This document shows, piece by piece, positions 1 to 10,232 of a stretch of 64,000 nucleotides of DNA. A model generated the notes under the pieces. The model worked only from the letters and a program-made list of their open reading frames with translations, had not been told where the DNA came from and searched no databases. Source of the DNA: Trypanosoma brucei gambiense DAL972 (Eukaryota; Euglenozoa; Kinetoplastea; Trypanosomatida; Trypanosomatidae); the NCBI RefSeq assembly GCF_000210295.1, contig NC_026736.1, positions 1,080,022-1,144,021 on the forward strand. Reading direction: 5' to 3'. A program made the translations under genes and the position numbers. Within the stretch, counting starts at the first letter, position 1; every line of letters starts with the position of its first letter.

Positions 1-1998
1 AGTACATACGTTTATTGAACAAATACACATCTGCCACAAGTCTAGATATTACGCAAACACACATCTCTTTTTTTTTTCTTTTTTTTTTTCTTTTTTTTCC
101 CCCCTCCCCCCGCTGCACGGCTCAACCATTTCATTTAATAAAAAGAAATTACCTCCACTGGTGAGTGATCAGAAAAGGGGGAAAGATCAAGATAGAGATA
201 AGGAAATAGAGATAAGGAAATAGGGAAAAAGGAAAAAAAAAGCAAAAGAAAGATTAGAAGGCGGAGAACACAGCTGAAGTGGTGGGGTGCCACCACAAGC
301 GCGGATTTCTTATTGAGTTTTTTTTTTTAATTTCATCTTTTAAAAGGAACTCGACACTGGAAGAATCACAGCCGCGAGACAGGCACTACACAAAACAAAT
401 TAAAACAAAAACAGCTTGATATATCATTTCACACTGAGCAGCAAATGGCGAGCAGAAATTTTATAAAACAAAAAAAAAAGAGGAAAAGATAAAAACAACA
501 ACAACAATATAAGGAGACGCAAACATGCACTCGCACATACAGAGATTTAAATATATATATATATATATATATATACGAAAGTGCACATCATTTGTTATAA
601 TTGTAATTATAATTGTTACTGTAGCGATTGTTACCATCACGATTAAGTGGAAAGAGGGAGCGCCATATCTTCCCTGATATCTTACTTGACTGCGCTCTCT
701 GTTATTCTCCTCTTTTTGCTTATGTGTGTGGTTAGGGGTCTTAACTCCTTTATTTTATTTTATTTTTCATTCGACTTAAGGTTTGATTTCTTCAGAAGTC
801 CGCTTCCACCAGGTCACAATCATTTTTTTTTTCCTTCGTTATACTTCATATATTTTCCTCATCACTCTGCTTTCCTCGTTTCATCAAATACAGCTCAATA
901 AAAACAACAATAATTTTAATATTTATTAACAATATAAGCGTTAAGAATATGATAAATAAAAATGATGGTGATAACAGAACGTGCCGAAATACATACATAT
1001 ATATTAAAAGGTAAAGGTAAAGATAAATGATATATATATATATTATTTATTGATTTAAAAAAAAAACCGACACACACAACCAGTTAGGCGTAACAATTTC
1101 TCTCCTTGCAGGATTTGGAAACAAAGAAAAAAAAAAGGGAGCCTGTAGAGAAACAAACAAAACACTGCGCGTGAGGGGAAATAATGACGCTGAACCAACT
1201 TTAAAAAAAAAACGGATGGAAGAACAACTTCGATGACGGTAATGACATACGGAAGAAAGGGAAAGAGGAGGAGAAAATATTAGCAAAATACGCACACAAG
1301 AAAAATAATAATAATAATAATAATAATAAAAGGAGAACAACAAGCGAAAAAAAAAAAGACAGCTGATTATTCCATATTGGGAAGCCTGCGGCGAACACCA
1401 CCCAAACTGATACATTTTATCTGTTCTGCAATCCGTTTGGTATTGGAGATGATCGCAAAAGTGGGTTAAGGGGCAAAAACGCAAAAAAAAAAGGAGGAGG
1501 GAGGGAAGGGATGGGATGGGAAATAAGCAAATATCACATTTTTGAGAAAGAAAAAAAAAAAAAACAGGAGCAAACATCAGGGGACGCTTGCACTTGCTTG
1601 CCTCTGCTCCGGATGTACCCCACCTTCCGTCACACGTCATGTGTGCTCCCCCGCCACACATACACAAAAAAAAAGTCATACACACACACACATATATATA
1701 TATATATATGTATAGATGAACCCAAGCCCGTGTCAACAAAGTTAATTCCTACCATAAACATCAGTTACGGGTGATGATATATCAATGTCATCATTGCTTT
1801 TGCCAGACGACACTCTCCCCGCTACCATCGTTAAATGTGTCACTTCATATATATATATATATATATAAACACGCATACGCATGTGTATACCGCTTTCTAC
1901 CGCACTGTTTGCCTCAGCAATGGTTTGTGGACTTCCGGGGAGGGGGTGGTGGTACGAACTCCATCTACAGAGTTTTTTTTTAAAAAAAAGAAGGAGTC
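1..1998. other. Gene-free flank, low-complexity AT-rich
   Basis: I see no gene in these 2 kb downstream of the MORN gene. The stretch is dominated by low complexity. A T/C-rich tract occupies about 67-111. There is an (AT)n run at 551-575, an (AAT)n run at 1304-1330, mixed CA/TA repeats at 1681-1714 and an (AT)n run at 1847-1867, plus many A-runs of 8-13. It probably combines the 3' UTR of the MORN gene with the start of the next spacer. Short open frames here encode homopolymeric or repeat peptides and lack coding character. Confidence 0.7.
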
Positions 1999-4748
1999 CT
2001 ACATGAGGCTGGCAAGATCCTGCAGGGCGGTACGTCGCTCTTGCTGGAGAGTCTGCAGGGAATCTGGGTCGGGTTTCTTCTCAGGTGTCACGGGATCTGC
2101 TGAGCTCCATGTGGCGGATCTTGCCGTTTTTGCCGTCCAAATCCGATCGTTGACGTTCTGAAGCGATTCAGTTAATCTTCGTATCTCGTGTTCCCTGTGG
2201 TCGGGTGTGCCGCTGTTTCTCACCACAGAACCACTCAGTGCAGGAAAGCGCTGGCCACTTGAACTGGCTACCCGAGGGTCCAAACACAATGGGGGGCTAA
2301 GAGGCCGAAGGCTGTCATTTCTCATCGTTGAGGCGCTCGTTCTCACCAACGCGTCCCGTTCCAGTGAGAAGTTGGTCCCGCTCATTCTTGGACCGGGAAA
2401 TAAAAAAGGAGCGCTGGGAGACTTTGGTGAAAACGAGGGGGAGCCTTGGTCTGCGTTTCTCACCTTGACTTGCCCAATTGGGTAGGGATCTGCCAAAGAG
2501 GCTTCCCCGTCACGTCGTGGAGTTTGAATTTGAATTTGGGGAAGTGGCACAAACTGCTTTTCTACACATGCGGGTGGTGCCGGTTTTACTCCCCCAAACG
2601 GCAGCGAACCCGTGTTAGGGGATCCACACGCTGCTAATGAAACATTGCCATGACAAGCCTTCCTTGAGGGCAACGAACGGCAAATTTTTATCCCAACAGC
2701 GGAGATGTCGGCACTTTCGGAGGTGTTTGTATCGGTCGACAAATGTTTTGATACGGCGTCGGACAGATCGCCGCTGGTTGCGGGATCCACCTTATCGATG
2801 AGCTCATCAAAATCCAATATGCCCTCTGTATAACTGCGCCTTGAGCGGATTCCGTTGCTTGAGGTGTACAACCCCTCTCCAACCAGAACATTGCGCTTCC
2901 AAGTACACTCCAACTTGCCCCCCTCAAAAAACATATAAACGCCGGGACCGTCACGGTGCGGAATCAAGTCGCCGCTGGACACGATACCTCCCTCGTACAC
3001 ATCACCGTGTGCGTAAAGAATGCGGCCAGTACCAAAGGCAGCACCATTTCTGTACTTGCCCTGAAATACCGTTCCGTTTTTGTGAATGGCCTCTCCATCC
3101 CCACCCATTTTCCCGTTAATAAATTCACCCTTGAGAATGTGGCCCTCCCTCGTGGTCATCTTGCCAGATCCAGTCATCTCTCCCGAGATGAAGTTACCCT
3201 CATACACTTCACCGCTGCGAATCAGACAGAGTTTTCCCTCTCCGTGTTTATTGCCTTGGCTAAACTTTCCCGTGTAAGTACGCTCATATGGAACGATCTC
3301 GGTGCCGAGCCCATCCACGAGTCCCTTGGACCATTGGCCCTTGTAGCTGTATCCCCCGTGCAACTTCAGCAAGCCTTCCCCGTCGAAATAACCCTCCTTC
3401 CATCCGCCCTCGTACGTGTTCTCAACGCTGGCACCGACCGTCCATGACGCTTTTCCAGTTCCATTTGGTAATCCCTTAACGAACGAACCGGTGTAACTAA
3501 CCGATGAGCAGGTTAGTGTCCCCTCTCCATGGGGGAAGCCACGCAGTACATCCCCGCAGTACGTGCGATCAATTTGGTCCCATATCCACTGACCTTTGCC
3601 ATTGGGTAATCCATCGGTCCACGAGCCCTTGTAACGACCAGAAAAGTTGTATTTTGGAAGGAAACCACGGGGTTCCAGGGGGCTCTCCTCACTGAGAGGT
3701 CGGTGTCCGGATTCGCAGCAAGAAACACACCCTCACCGCTACCTTTGGGGAGGCCCGCTACGAACTCACCGTCGTACTGAAGTATAAAATCCCCGATCTC
3801 GGGAAGGGTGACTGGTTTCTTGAGCAGCACGCCCTTCCCATGTGGCTTGCTCATGCGCACTGATCCTCTGTAGCTGTACCCTTCCCTGTACTCGATTACT
3901 GCATTGTCACCTGTCAACTCCCCGCGTACGGCAGGCCCACAATAATATACCAGGGACGGATCAGCCCTCGGTATCTTATCTCCTGTAATTGTCACTACGC
4001 CCTCGAGGGAACCATAGTGCCACTCACCGCGATACTCGGCACCCGATATAATCATAACGCCGGGACCGTGCCGCCTGTCGCATTCGAAAGATCCTTTGAA
4101 CACACACCCAGTGCTTGAACGGTGCACGCCCTTACCGTGTCGGTGTAATCCCTCAATTTCACCCTCGTAGGTGGAGCCATCCGAATATTTCAGCGTTCCA
4201 GCACCTTTCGGGACATCATCAACAAACGTACCAACGTAGCTTGAAACGTGAGACTCTCCAGGTATGGGTTTATATCCGGGGATAGAGGCGTTTTTACCCA
4301 CTTCCAACTCCCCACGCCCGTGGCGCTTGTCATCAAGCCACTCTCCCTTGTACACGCTTCCGTTTTTGTAACGGCAGGTGCCATCTTGGCCCCTTCGCTT
4401 GCCGTTGGCAAAAGGACCTGTGTAATCCACAAAGTCATCCGATTCTTCGTTCCCAAAAAGAATGCCCATGCCATGCATATTGTCTTTAAGCCACCCCCCC
4501 TCATACCTCCTTCCATCTGAGAAGACACAAATACCGCTGCCATTGCGGTCCCCTTCAAAGAAGTTGCCTTCGTACGTAAACCCGTTTTCCCCCGGTAGTA
4601 CGTACGTACCCTTCCCGTGAGGCCTATCATCGCGCCACATGCCTGTGTAGGTGGCTCGATTTGCCTTCCAGAAAACTTCAGCGTGATCAGCACCACATGA
4701 CTTCTGACGTGTTTCCCCCCTATAGCGGCTGTCGCTCGGATGCCCCAT
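1999..4748 (-). CDS. Large MORN-repeat protein, broken by one-base frameshift
   Basis: Two open frames in different phases join into one protein of about 916 residues. The N-terminal part runs from an ATG at 4746-4748 to about 3700, and the C-terminal part from about 3700 to the stop at 1999. Both sides are arrays of MORN units (Y-x-G-x-W/F...G-x-G), about 12 upstream and 10 downstream, and the repeat rhythm continues across the break once one base is added. The last roughly 200 residues are not MORN but Ser/Pro-rich with a short helical end. MORN repeats bind membranes or act as scaffolds; large MORN proteins are common in flagellar and cytoskeletal structures, but the function here is not known. 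The open frame extends upstream to a GTG at 4772; I prefer the ATG. The break (about 3690-3705) could be a sequence error or a real lesion. Confidence 0.8.
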
Positions 4749-5377
4749 CACCTCGTGAGATCCTTTCTCCACTCGCGTCCCCTACAGAATCCTCACCGCT
4801 ACTTTCTCCTGCAGTCTTTTTTTTTTAAATTACTAATGGAAGCTGATTTTGGCAGTCAATACTTGCAACAGACACTACTGGCGGGTTTTTAAAAATAGTA
4901 GTCAATAGACAAAGAATAAGCAAAAAAAAAAAGAAAACGGTAATGACAATAACAATAAATGGGATAGACGGATCAAATAGTCCGGGATGTCGTTATGCAT
5001 CACCCAGAGTTGAAATACCTTCTAACAACACCACCTTTTAAAACAATTACCCGGGATAACAAGTTCTTTCTAAACCAAGAGAGAGATGTTACCGGTGGCA
5101 CAAACCCATTACTAAGTATCATTGAGAAAAATTACGAACAAAGTAACTAAACAAATAACGAAACCAGCATCTGTCGATAACGGAAGTAAGGAAGTGAAAC
5201 AAGTTGAAGCAAAGAAAAGAAGTGCATGTAAAGGTGTCAACACCAACGCACCTCAACAACAGCAAAATAGTACTTAAAACGTAAAAAGAAAGAACGGTTT
5301 AAGCGAACGACATGAATCGGTCAGCGTAGGAGTACTGAAAGGATGCAGACGTGAGGACGCAGGAGGAACCACGGTAT
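4749..5377. other. Spacer between MSH5-like and MORN genes
   Basis: No gene seen. It should hold the 3' UTR of the MSH5-like gene and the 5' UTR of the MORN gene. An A-run on plus near 4921-4931 and a T-run near 4818-4826 are the main landmarks. On the minus strand the pyrimidine-rich segments are plausible trans-splicing signals. Confidence 0.5.
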
Positions 5378-7750
5378 TCAAACGCACTCACTGGTCATCA
5401 CGCTCCAGGCTCTTCGAAGAAGCACTTCAGGCACAGAGTGCTGAAAAGCGAAGTGCAGTGCCCGAGAGGAAACTTCATCATCCGGTAGCTTTCCGTCCTC
5501 ACCAACATCTCGCACTGGAACCGCATTGTAAGAGGGCACAAGTTCATAGCTGCCACCAACGAAATCTGTACTATCCGCTCCCAAGTGCGCCCTTACCCCG
5601 TCACGAGGTCTTTTACGGCTACTCTCCAGGAGTGTCGTCAACATTTCGATCAGAATAATTTCCCCCCTGGGCACAATGTTTGGTTGAACAGCTTCCATAT
5701 AATGTGTCGCTAATAGCACTAACGGGCGCTGGTTTCCCATCGAAATAAATGTTCGCAGAGAAGCCGCCAGCAATGCGGCTCCATCCACCGAAAGCGTTCC
5801 TTTTCCAAATTCATCAATCACTAGAAGCATCCGGGCCGCCCCTTCATCGCTCTCTCTGCAGCGGCTGCCACAGCGTTGTAGCATGCGGCTCATAGATGCA
5901 AGCTCGTTACCAAAACTGGAATGCAGCTCCTTTACCGCAAAGGTTAAATCTTCGTTACCCCTACAGGCGGAAGGAGTATGTAGCGCAATGAATGTATCTA
6001 TTAAACCGATGGCGGCATGCGCACACGGTACGTACGAGCCAATATGAGCGAGAAAGACAGTGTGGGCTATCGTTGTTATGAACACCGATTTTCCACTCCC
6101 ATTTGCCCCAGTGACCACACACACACGGTCTGCACTGCGTCGGATTGTCAAGGAGCACGGAACCACCGGTTGTGACATTCGAGCCAATATAGGGTGCACC
6201 GCTCGAGAAATTTCAAGTACGCCCGGATCAGGTACAATTTCAGGACGACTCCACTGCCCCTCCAATGCGCACAATGCAAAACCTATTAGGCAGTCCAATT
6301 CCGCACAGAGATGCAAGGGAATAAGCGCTGGCGACAATTCAAGCAATCGGTGATCTACCCGACGTTGCACTTCACCTTCCCGATCCAGTATGGCTGAGCG
6401 CAAATCACCCACCTCCTCATCCAGCCTCCGTGTTAGAGACGTCTTAAAGAAAGGCCCATCATCCGTCTGCAGCACTAACTCCCAGTCCCGTGGTAACTCA
6501 GTTTCCAGCAGCGTTGGTGGACAATGAGGAAGCACAATTACATGACCCCATTGCGGAGCAAACGCACAAAGTAGTGTACCCGGTCGCCAGTGCGGTGGAA
6601 GACCCTGTTTTTCCTCCTCAGCCACGCGCGTCAGCAGTTCATCAAGGTGGGCAAAATGCTCTCGAAGTTCATCCAGTTCCGGGTCACAGCCGGGGCGAAT
6701 TCGGACGTATGTCTTGCCAAGCGTGTCGCGAGGCTCTCGGGTTAAAGATATTGATCTGGTGATTATATCGCTCATCTCCTCCAACTGCGCGGCTTGGCAA
6801 CTCGCGACGATGCGCATGAATAAGGGAAACCTGTGGGCCTCCGTAGAGAGGAGCGAGGCAATTTGCAAGAGTCCAAGGGTGGAACGCAATAGGGAATCGT
6901 AATCACCAGTTGTGTGCTTGGAAGCACGCATCTTTGTGAAGATACTGCCTGGTTGCCTCAGCCGTTTCAGGGAGCGTCGAAGATTAGTCATTATGCTGTG
7001 GTTATCCCTATTTGTGAAAAAGTCAACAACGCTGTACCGCTGCTGTAATTCCCTCTCGTTCTGCAAAGGGAGCGCGAACCATTGCCGCAACAAAGCCCCT
7101 CCAAGGGGGCCGCTGGTCCTGTCCACCACACTCAAAAGGGAGAGGCCCTCCTTTGACTGTCCAATGCCTTGATAGTCCATAGGGTGCGCCTCCGTGCGGG
7201 TTATTTGTAAACTAGACAGTGTGTCCGCATCAACATACAAAACACCGGCCGGAGGCACCTCGGCAACGTCAGCAACGGGGTGGCGCGAGTGCTGTAAATG
7301 CAACAAAAGCGCTGCGAGTGTCATAAGCATTACATGTTTATGAACACATATACGTGCGCACCATTCGCCTCTCTTCACATTAGCCCAGAGTTGGGCGAGG
7401 ATATCCCACAACCTGGCGCTATCGAAGTCACTGGGTGGAGCAAATACTACGTTGAGGCTGCACAACTGAGCAATATCCAATATCACCTGCGACCCAGCGG
7501 CTGGCACCAAAACAGATGATGGTTTACATATTGTCAAGTATTGTAACAACCAGAGAAGCTCACCAGGCACATCCATTGTTGAGTTAATTGGAACATCGCC
7601 ATCAAACCTTGACGCAAACGACTCTGAACAGCGCACAACACAAAGACCGCTGCTATAAGAAGCAAGACCAACGCGCCCTTGATGCGCAATCAAACTCACA
7701 ACGTCAACCACTACATCATTTTCAGCAATATCATCCAAACCTTCGTCCAT
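5378..7750 (-). CDS. MSH5: MutS-family protein, MSH5-like
   Basis: This 790-residue protein has the C-terminal MutS ATPase. The Walker A motif is GANGSGKS at about residue 547, and the Walker B region reads VIDEFGKGT at about 642, followed by a conserved ATHY. The DEFGKGT variant (rather than DELGRGT), a length near 800 and the lack of an N-terminal mismatch-binding domain all fit MSH5, the meiotic partner of MSH4 that stabilises crossover intermediates instead of recognising mismatches. The middle carries the helical lever/clamp region. The start is an ATG at 7748-7750. MSH5 in a trypanosome fits its known cryptic sexual cycle. It could be another divergent MutS homologue, but the DEFGKGT signature makes MSH5 the best call. 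Confidence 0.85.
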   Translation of the reverse strand: MDEGLDDIAENDVVVDVVSLIAHQGRVGLASYSSGLCVVRCSESFASRFDGDVPINSTMDVPGELLWLLQYLTICKPSSVLVPAAGSQVILDIAQLCSLNVVFAPPSDFDSARLWDILAQLWANVKRGEWCARICVHKHVMLMTLAALLLHLQHSRHPVADVAEVPPAGVLYVDADTLSSLQITRTEAHPMDYQGIGQSKEGLSLLSVVDRTSGPLGGALLRQWFALPLQNERELQQRYSVVDFFTNRDNHSIMTNLRRSLKRLRQPGSIFTKMRASKHTTGDYDSLLRSTLGLLQIASLLSTEAHRFPLFMRIVASCQAAQLEEMSDIITRSISLTREPRDTLGKTYVRIRPGCDPELDELREHFAHLDELLTRVAEEEKQGLPPHWRPGTLLCAFAPQWGHVIVLPHCPPTLLETELPRDWELVLQTDDGPFFKTSLTRRLDEEVGDLRSAILDREGEVQRRVDHRLLELSPALIPLHLCAELDCLIGFALCALEGQWSRPEIVPDPGVLEISRAVHPILARMSQPVVPCSLTIRRSADRVCVVTGANGSGKSVFITTIAHTVFLAHIGSYVPCAHAAIGLIDTFIALHTPSACRGNEDLTFAVKELHSSFGNELASMSRMLQRCGSRCRESDEGAARMLLVIDEFGKGTLSVDGAALLAASLRTFISMGNQRPLVLLATHYMEAVQPNIVPRGEIILIEMLTTLLESSRKRPRDGVRAHLGADSTDFVGGSYELVPSYNAVPVRDVGEDGKLPDDEVSSRALHFAFQHSVPEVLLRRAWSVMTSECV

Positions 7751-8069
7751 AAAGCCCCTTTACCACACAAAAAAAGAATGAAATAAAGGAATACAGTCAG
7801 GTAAAAAAGAAAAAAAAAACATAAAAAGCATAACCCAAACCATTAACAGAAAAAAGTGGAGATTATCACCTAAAAATACATCAGAAAGAAGTGAACAAGA
7901 AGCATTTTCTACACTTCCATCAAACAGCACGACCACCCACAAGTAACAATCTCGCAAAGATCACTAACTCAAAAAGTAGAAACTATGATAAAACTTCTAG
8001 AAGAATGGGTTGGTTCATAAGAAAAAAACATCTACAAACAAAAAAATCTACATAATAATTGCGGCCACA
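7751..8069. other. Spacer between PFR1 copy 1 and MSH5-like gene
   Basis: No gene seen. A-rich on plus, hence a T-rich polypyrimidine tract on the transcribed strand upstream of the MSH5-like start (for example 7803-7820). It contains the 3' UTR unique to PFR1 copy 1; only about 21 bases after the stop codon are shared with copy 2. Confidence 0.5.
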
Positions 8070-9897
8070 CTATTCGAGGCGTGCCGGTGCAGTGTTGTTT
8101 CCGATGCGGACCTGCTCGCCACCGGCACCAGAGCTGCGCAGTAAGCGCGCCCTCTTGATTTCCTCGCGTTCGGCGGCAATCTTCACCTCCTCCTGCTTCG
8201 TCAGGTGCGAGCGGTACTCCACCATCTTGCTGCGGCGTGTAAGCACCTCCTCGTTGTTCTCGTCCACAGGGTGGTTGAACTCGATGCCAGCAGCGTCCAG
8301 AGCCTCCTCTGACTCCTTGAACTCCTCCAACGCCTTCGCCTGCTTCTCTTTCAGCATCGCCAGCTCCTCCTCTACGCCCTGGCGCAGCCTGTATAGCTCT
8401 TTCTTCATGTCGGCGTGCTTCTTCGCATTCGGGTCGAATGTTTCCACACAGAACTCCAACTGGATGTGCGTTGTACGGATGTTCCGGTCAATCTCCTCCA
8501 TCCGCTTCTCTTTCTTGTAGATAAGAGAACCCAACGTGAGGTACAGCATGCGGAAGTACTCCAAGTGCTCTTTATGAACATCCAAACGAAGGGCTGCAAG
8601 ATCCTGGCTCGTTTTGTCGTGGCGGGCCTTCACCGCGGCACAGCCCTCCGACACCAGCTCCTCCACCAGCCCGGTACAGCGGATCGCGAGGTCGCAGTTG
8701 TACACTGTCAGCTCGAGCAGTTTCTTGTGCTGCGAGGCAACCTCCAGGAATTGAGAGTACTCCACACGTCGCTTCTCCTCGCGGTCAATCTCCTCAATCC
8801 GCCGCTTGACCTCATCGAATCGCTCCGTGCCAAGCTTCTGCAACTGCCGCTCAAGGTCCTGGATCTTGTTCCACGTCTCCTCCTGCCTATCCTCGTTCTC
8901 TCGGATGTAGCGGTCGCTCTTCTCTTTGTTCGCAGCGTGGCGCTTCGTCGCCTCGGCATCCTCAAGGTCAGCCTTCTGGATCGCGTCGTGGATGTGCTTC
9001 AGATCTGTCTCACACCGCTGCTTCAGGCGACGCTTCGCATCCTTCATCTGACTCGTTTCCTGATTCGCCTGTTTCTGCACCTCATGGATTTTGCTGAAGG
9101 CCTGGTTCTCCTCCTCACATTTGCTGATCAAGCGGAATTTGTCCTGAATCAGATCGATCAAGCGCTCCTGAAGCTGTACCTTCGTCCACATTTGCTCCTC
9201 GGCGACCTGCATCTCACCATCATGCATCGCAACGTTCTGGATCTCGTTCGTTTTTTCAAGCTGCGCCAACTGCGTCTTGATCTGGTCGTCAGTTGAGGCA
9301 AGCGCATTCTGGATTTGCGTTACGTTCATGATATCCTCCACTTGCTTCAATGTCTGTGTGGGGACCTGCGCCAACTGTGTTGCATCCAGCTGCGAGCGGC
9401 GAAGCTCCTCCTCAACCTTTTCAACCTTCGCGATGGCGTTGTCGATCATCTGCGTGAAGCTCACAACACGCGTCTTGTTGCGGTTCTGACGCAGGTCCTG
9501 AAGCACCTTTTTCATGGCAATAATGTCCATGAATTGTGCCTTGTCCTCAGGGCGGTAAAGCTCGCGTTGGCTCATCTCGAGTCCACACACGCGCATCAGC
9601 TTTGCGAGGTCGTATACCTCCGTTAGGTTCCATTTCGTACCGACGTCCACAGCGGCAACCAGCTCCTCAGCCTTCAGGTGGGCGCCGCGCAGCTTCTGCC
9701 TCTGTGTCTCGCTCCAGTCAGATACATGCAATTCCTGTACAAGTTCCTCATTCTCCAAACAGGCTGTCTTCAGCTTCAGGTTGTGGATCTTCTGCTTGCG
9801 CGCAGCCTCCAAACCAGTGGCATCGTCAACTGCGGCCATGGTAGCACTCTTTTATTAAGGATAATCGATTTCTTGTGTTGAAAGTTGTGTGATTTCT
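8049..9897. repeat. Tandem direct repeat, PFR1 unit copy 1
   Basis: This segment matches 10212-12059 essentially base for base at an offset of 2163 (2162 after one deletion). The shared block covers the coding region, about 21 bases of 3' flank and about 58 bases of 5' flank, and identity then stops abruptly on both sides. Confidence 0.9.
8070..9839 (-). CDS. PFR1: Paraflagellar rod protein PFR1 (copy 1, intact)
   Basis: This 589-residue, highly charged, almost fully alpha-helical protein is a major component of the paraflagellar rod, the lattice that runs beside the axoneme in kinetoplastid flagella. The family core is easily recognised from the N-terminal LEAARKQKIHNLKLKTA segment through the central coiled coil to the C-terminal LTRRSKMVEYRSHL block. 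The lack of the longer N-terminal extension of PFR2 and the MAAVDD start point to PFR1 (also called PFR-C). PFR1 and PFR2 co-assemble and are needed for normal motility. The start ATG is at 9837-9839 and the stop is TAG. It is the downstream member of a tandem pair; in kinetoplastids such arrays supply high mRNA output without promoter control. Confidence 0.95.
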   Translation of the reverse strand: MAAVDDATGLEAARKQKIHNLKLKTACLENEELVQELHVSDWSETQRQKLRGAHLKAEELVAAVDVGTKWNLTEVYDLAKLMRVCGLEMSQRELYRPEDKAQFMDIIAMKKVLQDLRQNRNKTRVVSFTQMIDNAIAKVEKVEEELRRSQLDATQLAQVPTQTLKQVEDIMNVTQIQNALASTDDQIKTQLAQLEKTNEIQNVAMHDGEMQVAEEQMWTKVQLQERLIDLIQDKFRLISKCEEENQAFSKIHEVQKQANQETSQMKDAKRRLKQRCETDLKHIHDAIQKADLEDAEATKRHAANKEKSDRYIRENEDRQEETWNKIQDLERQLQKLGTERFDEVKRRIEEIDREEKRRVEYSQFLEVASQHKKLLELTVYNCDLAIRCTGLVEELVSEGCAAVKARHDKTSQDLAALRLDVHKEHLEYFRMLYLTLGSLIYKKEKRMEEIDRNIRTTHIQLEFCVETFDPNAKKHADMKKELYRLRQGVEEELAMLKEKQAKALEEFKESEEALDAAGIEFNHPVDENNEEVLTRRSKMVEYRSHLTKQEEVKIAAEREEIKRARLLRSSGAGGEQVRIGNNTAPARLE

Positions 9898-10232
9898 GTC
9901 TGGTGCTTGAAGTTCTTACGTGATGTTTCTAGATCTTATTCCTTGCTTTCCTACAAGCTATTGCGAAAAACTGTTTGCCGGACGCGTACAAGATGATGAA
10001 GAAAAGTGTGAGCATCAGTGCAATGTTAAAGCTACACAGGCAAGTGGTGGTGCCGGAAGCCGTCGGTTTGGCACAATAACAGAGCGGATGCTCGAAAACG
10101 CATCATGGTGACCTACATATACCGACCCAGTTGGGCCTTTATTACATCTAGTACAAGAATCAGAAAAGACTGCACAAGACATTGGCATCAAATAACTAGT
10201 TGCACTCAATTTACATAATAATTGCGGCCACA
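9840..10232. other. PFR1 intergenic spacer
   Basis: The spacer between the two PFR1 copies. 9840-9897 is a 5' flank shared with copy 2 and 10212-10232 a 3' flank shared with copy 1. The roughly 314 bases between are unique to this spacer and should contain the 3' UTR of copy 2 and the trans-splicing signals of copy 1. No gene seen. Confidence 0.6.

Noticed and set aside
1047..1739. 230-codon minus-strand frame
   Set aside because: Encodes homopolymers and dinucleotide-repeat peptides (IYIYIY, YYYY, FFFF); low-complexity translation.
8415..9296. 293-codon open frame on the plus strand within PFR1 (also at 10578-11459)
   Set aside because: Antisense shadow of the highly biased PFR1 codons; it recurs because the gene is duplicated, and its Leu/Arg-rich product resembles no family.
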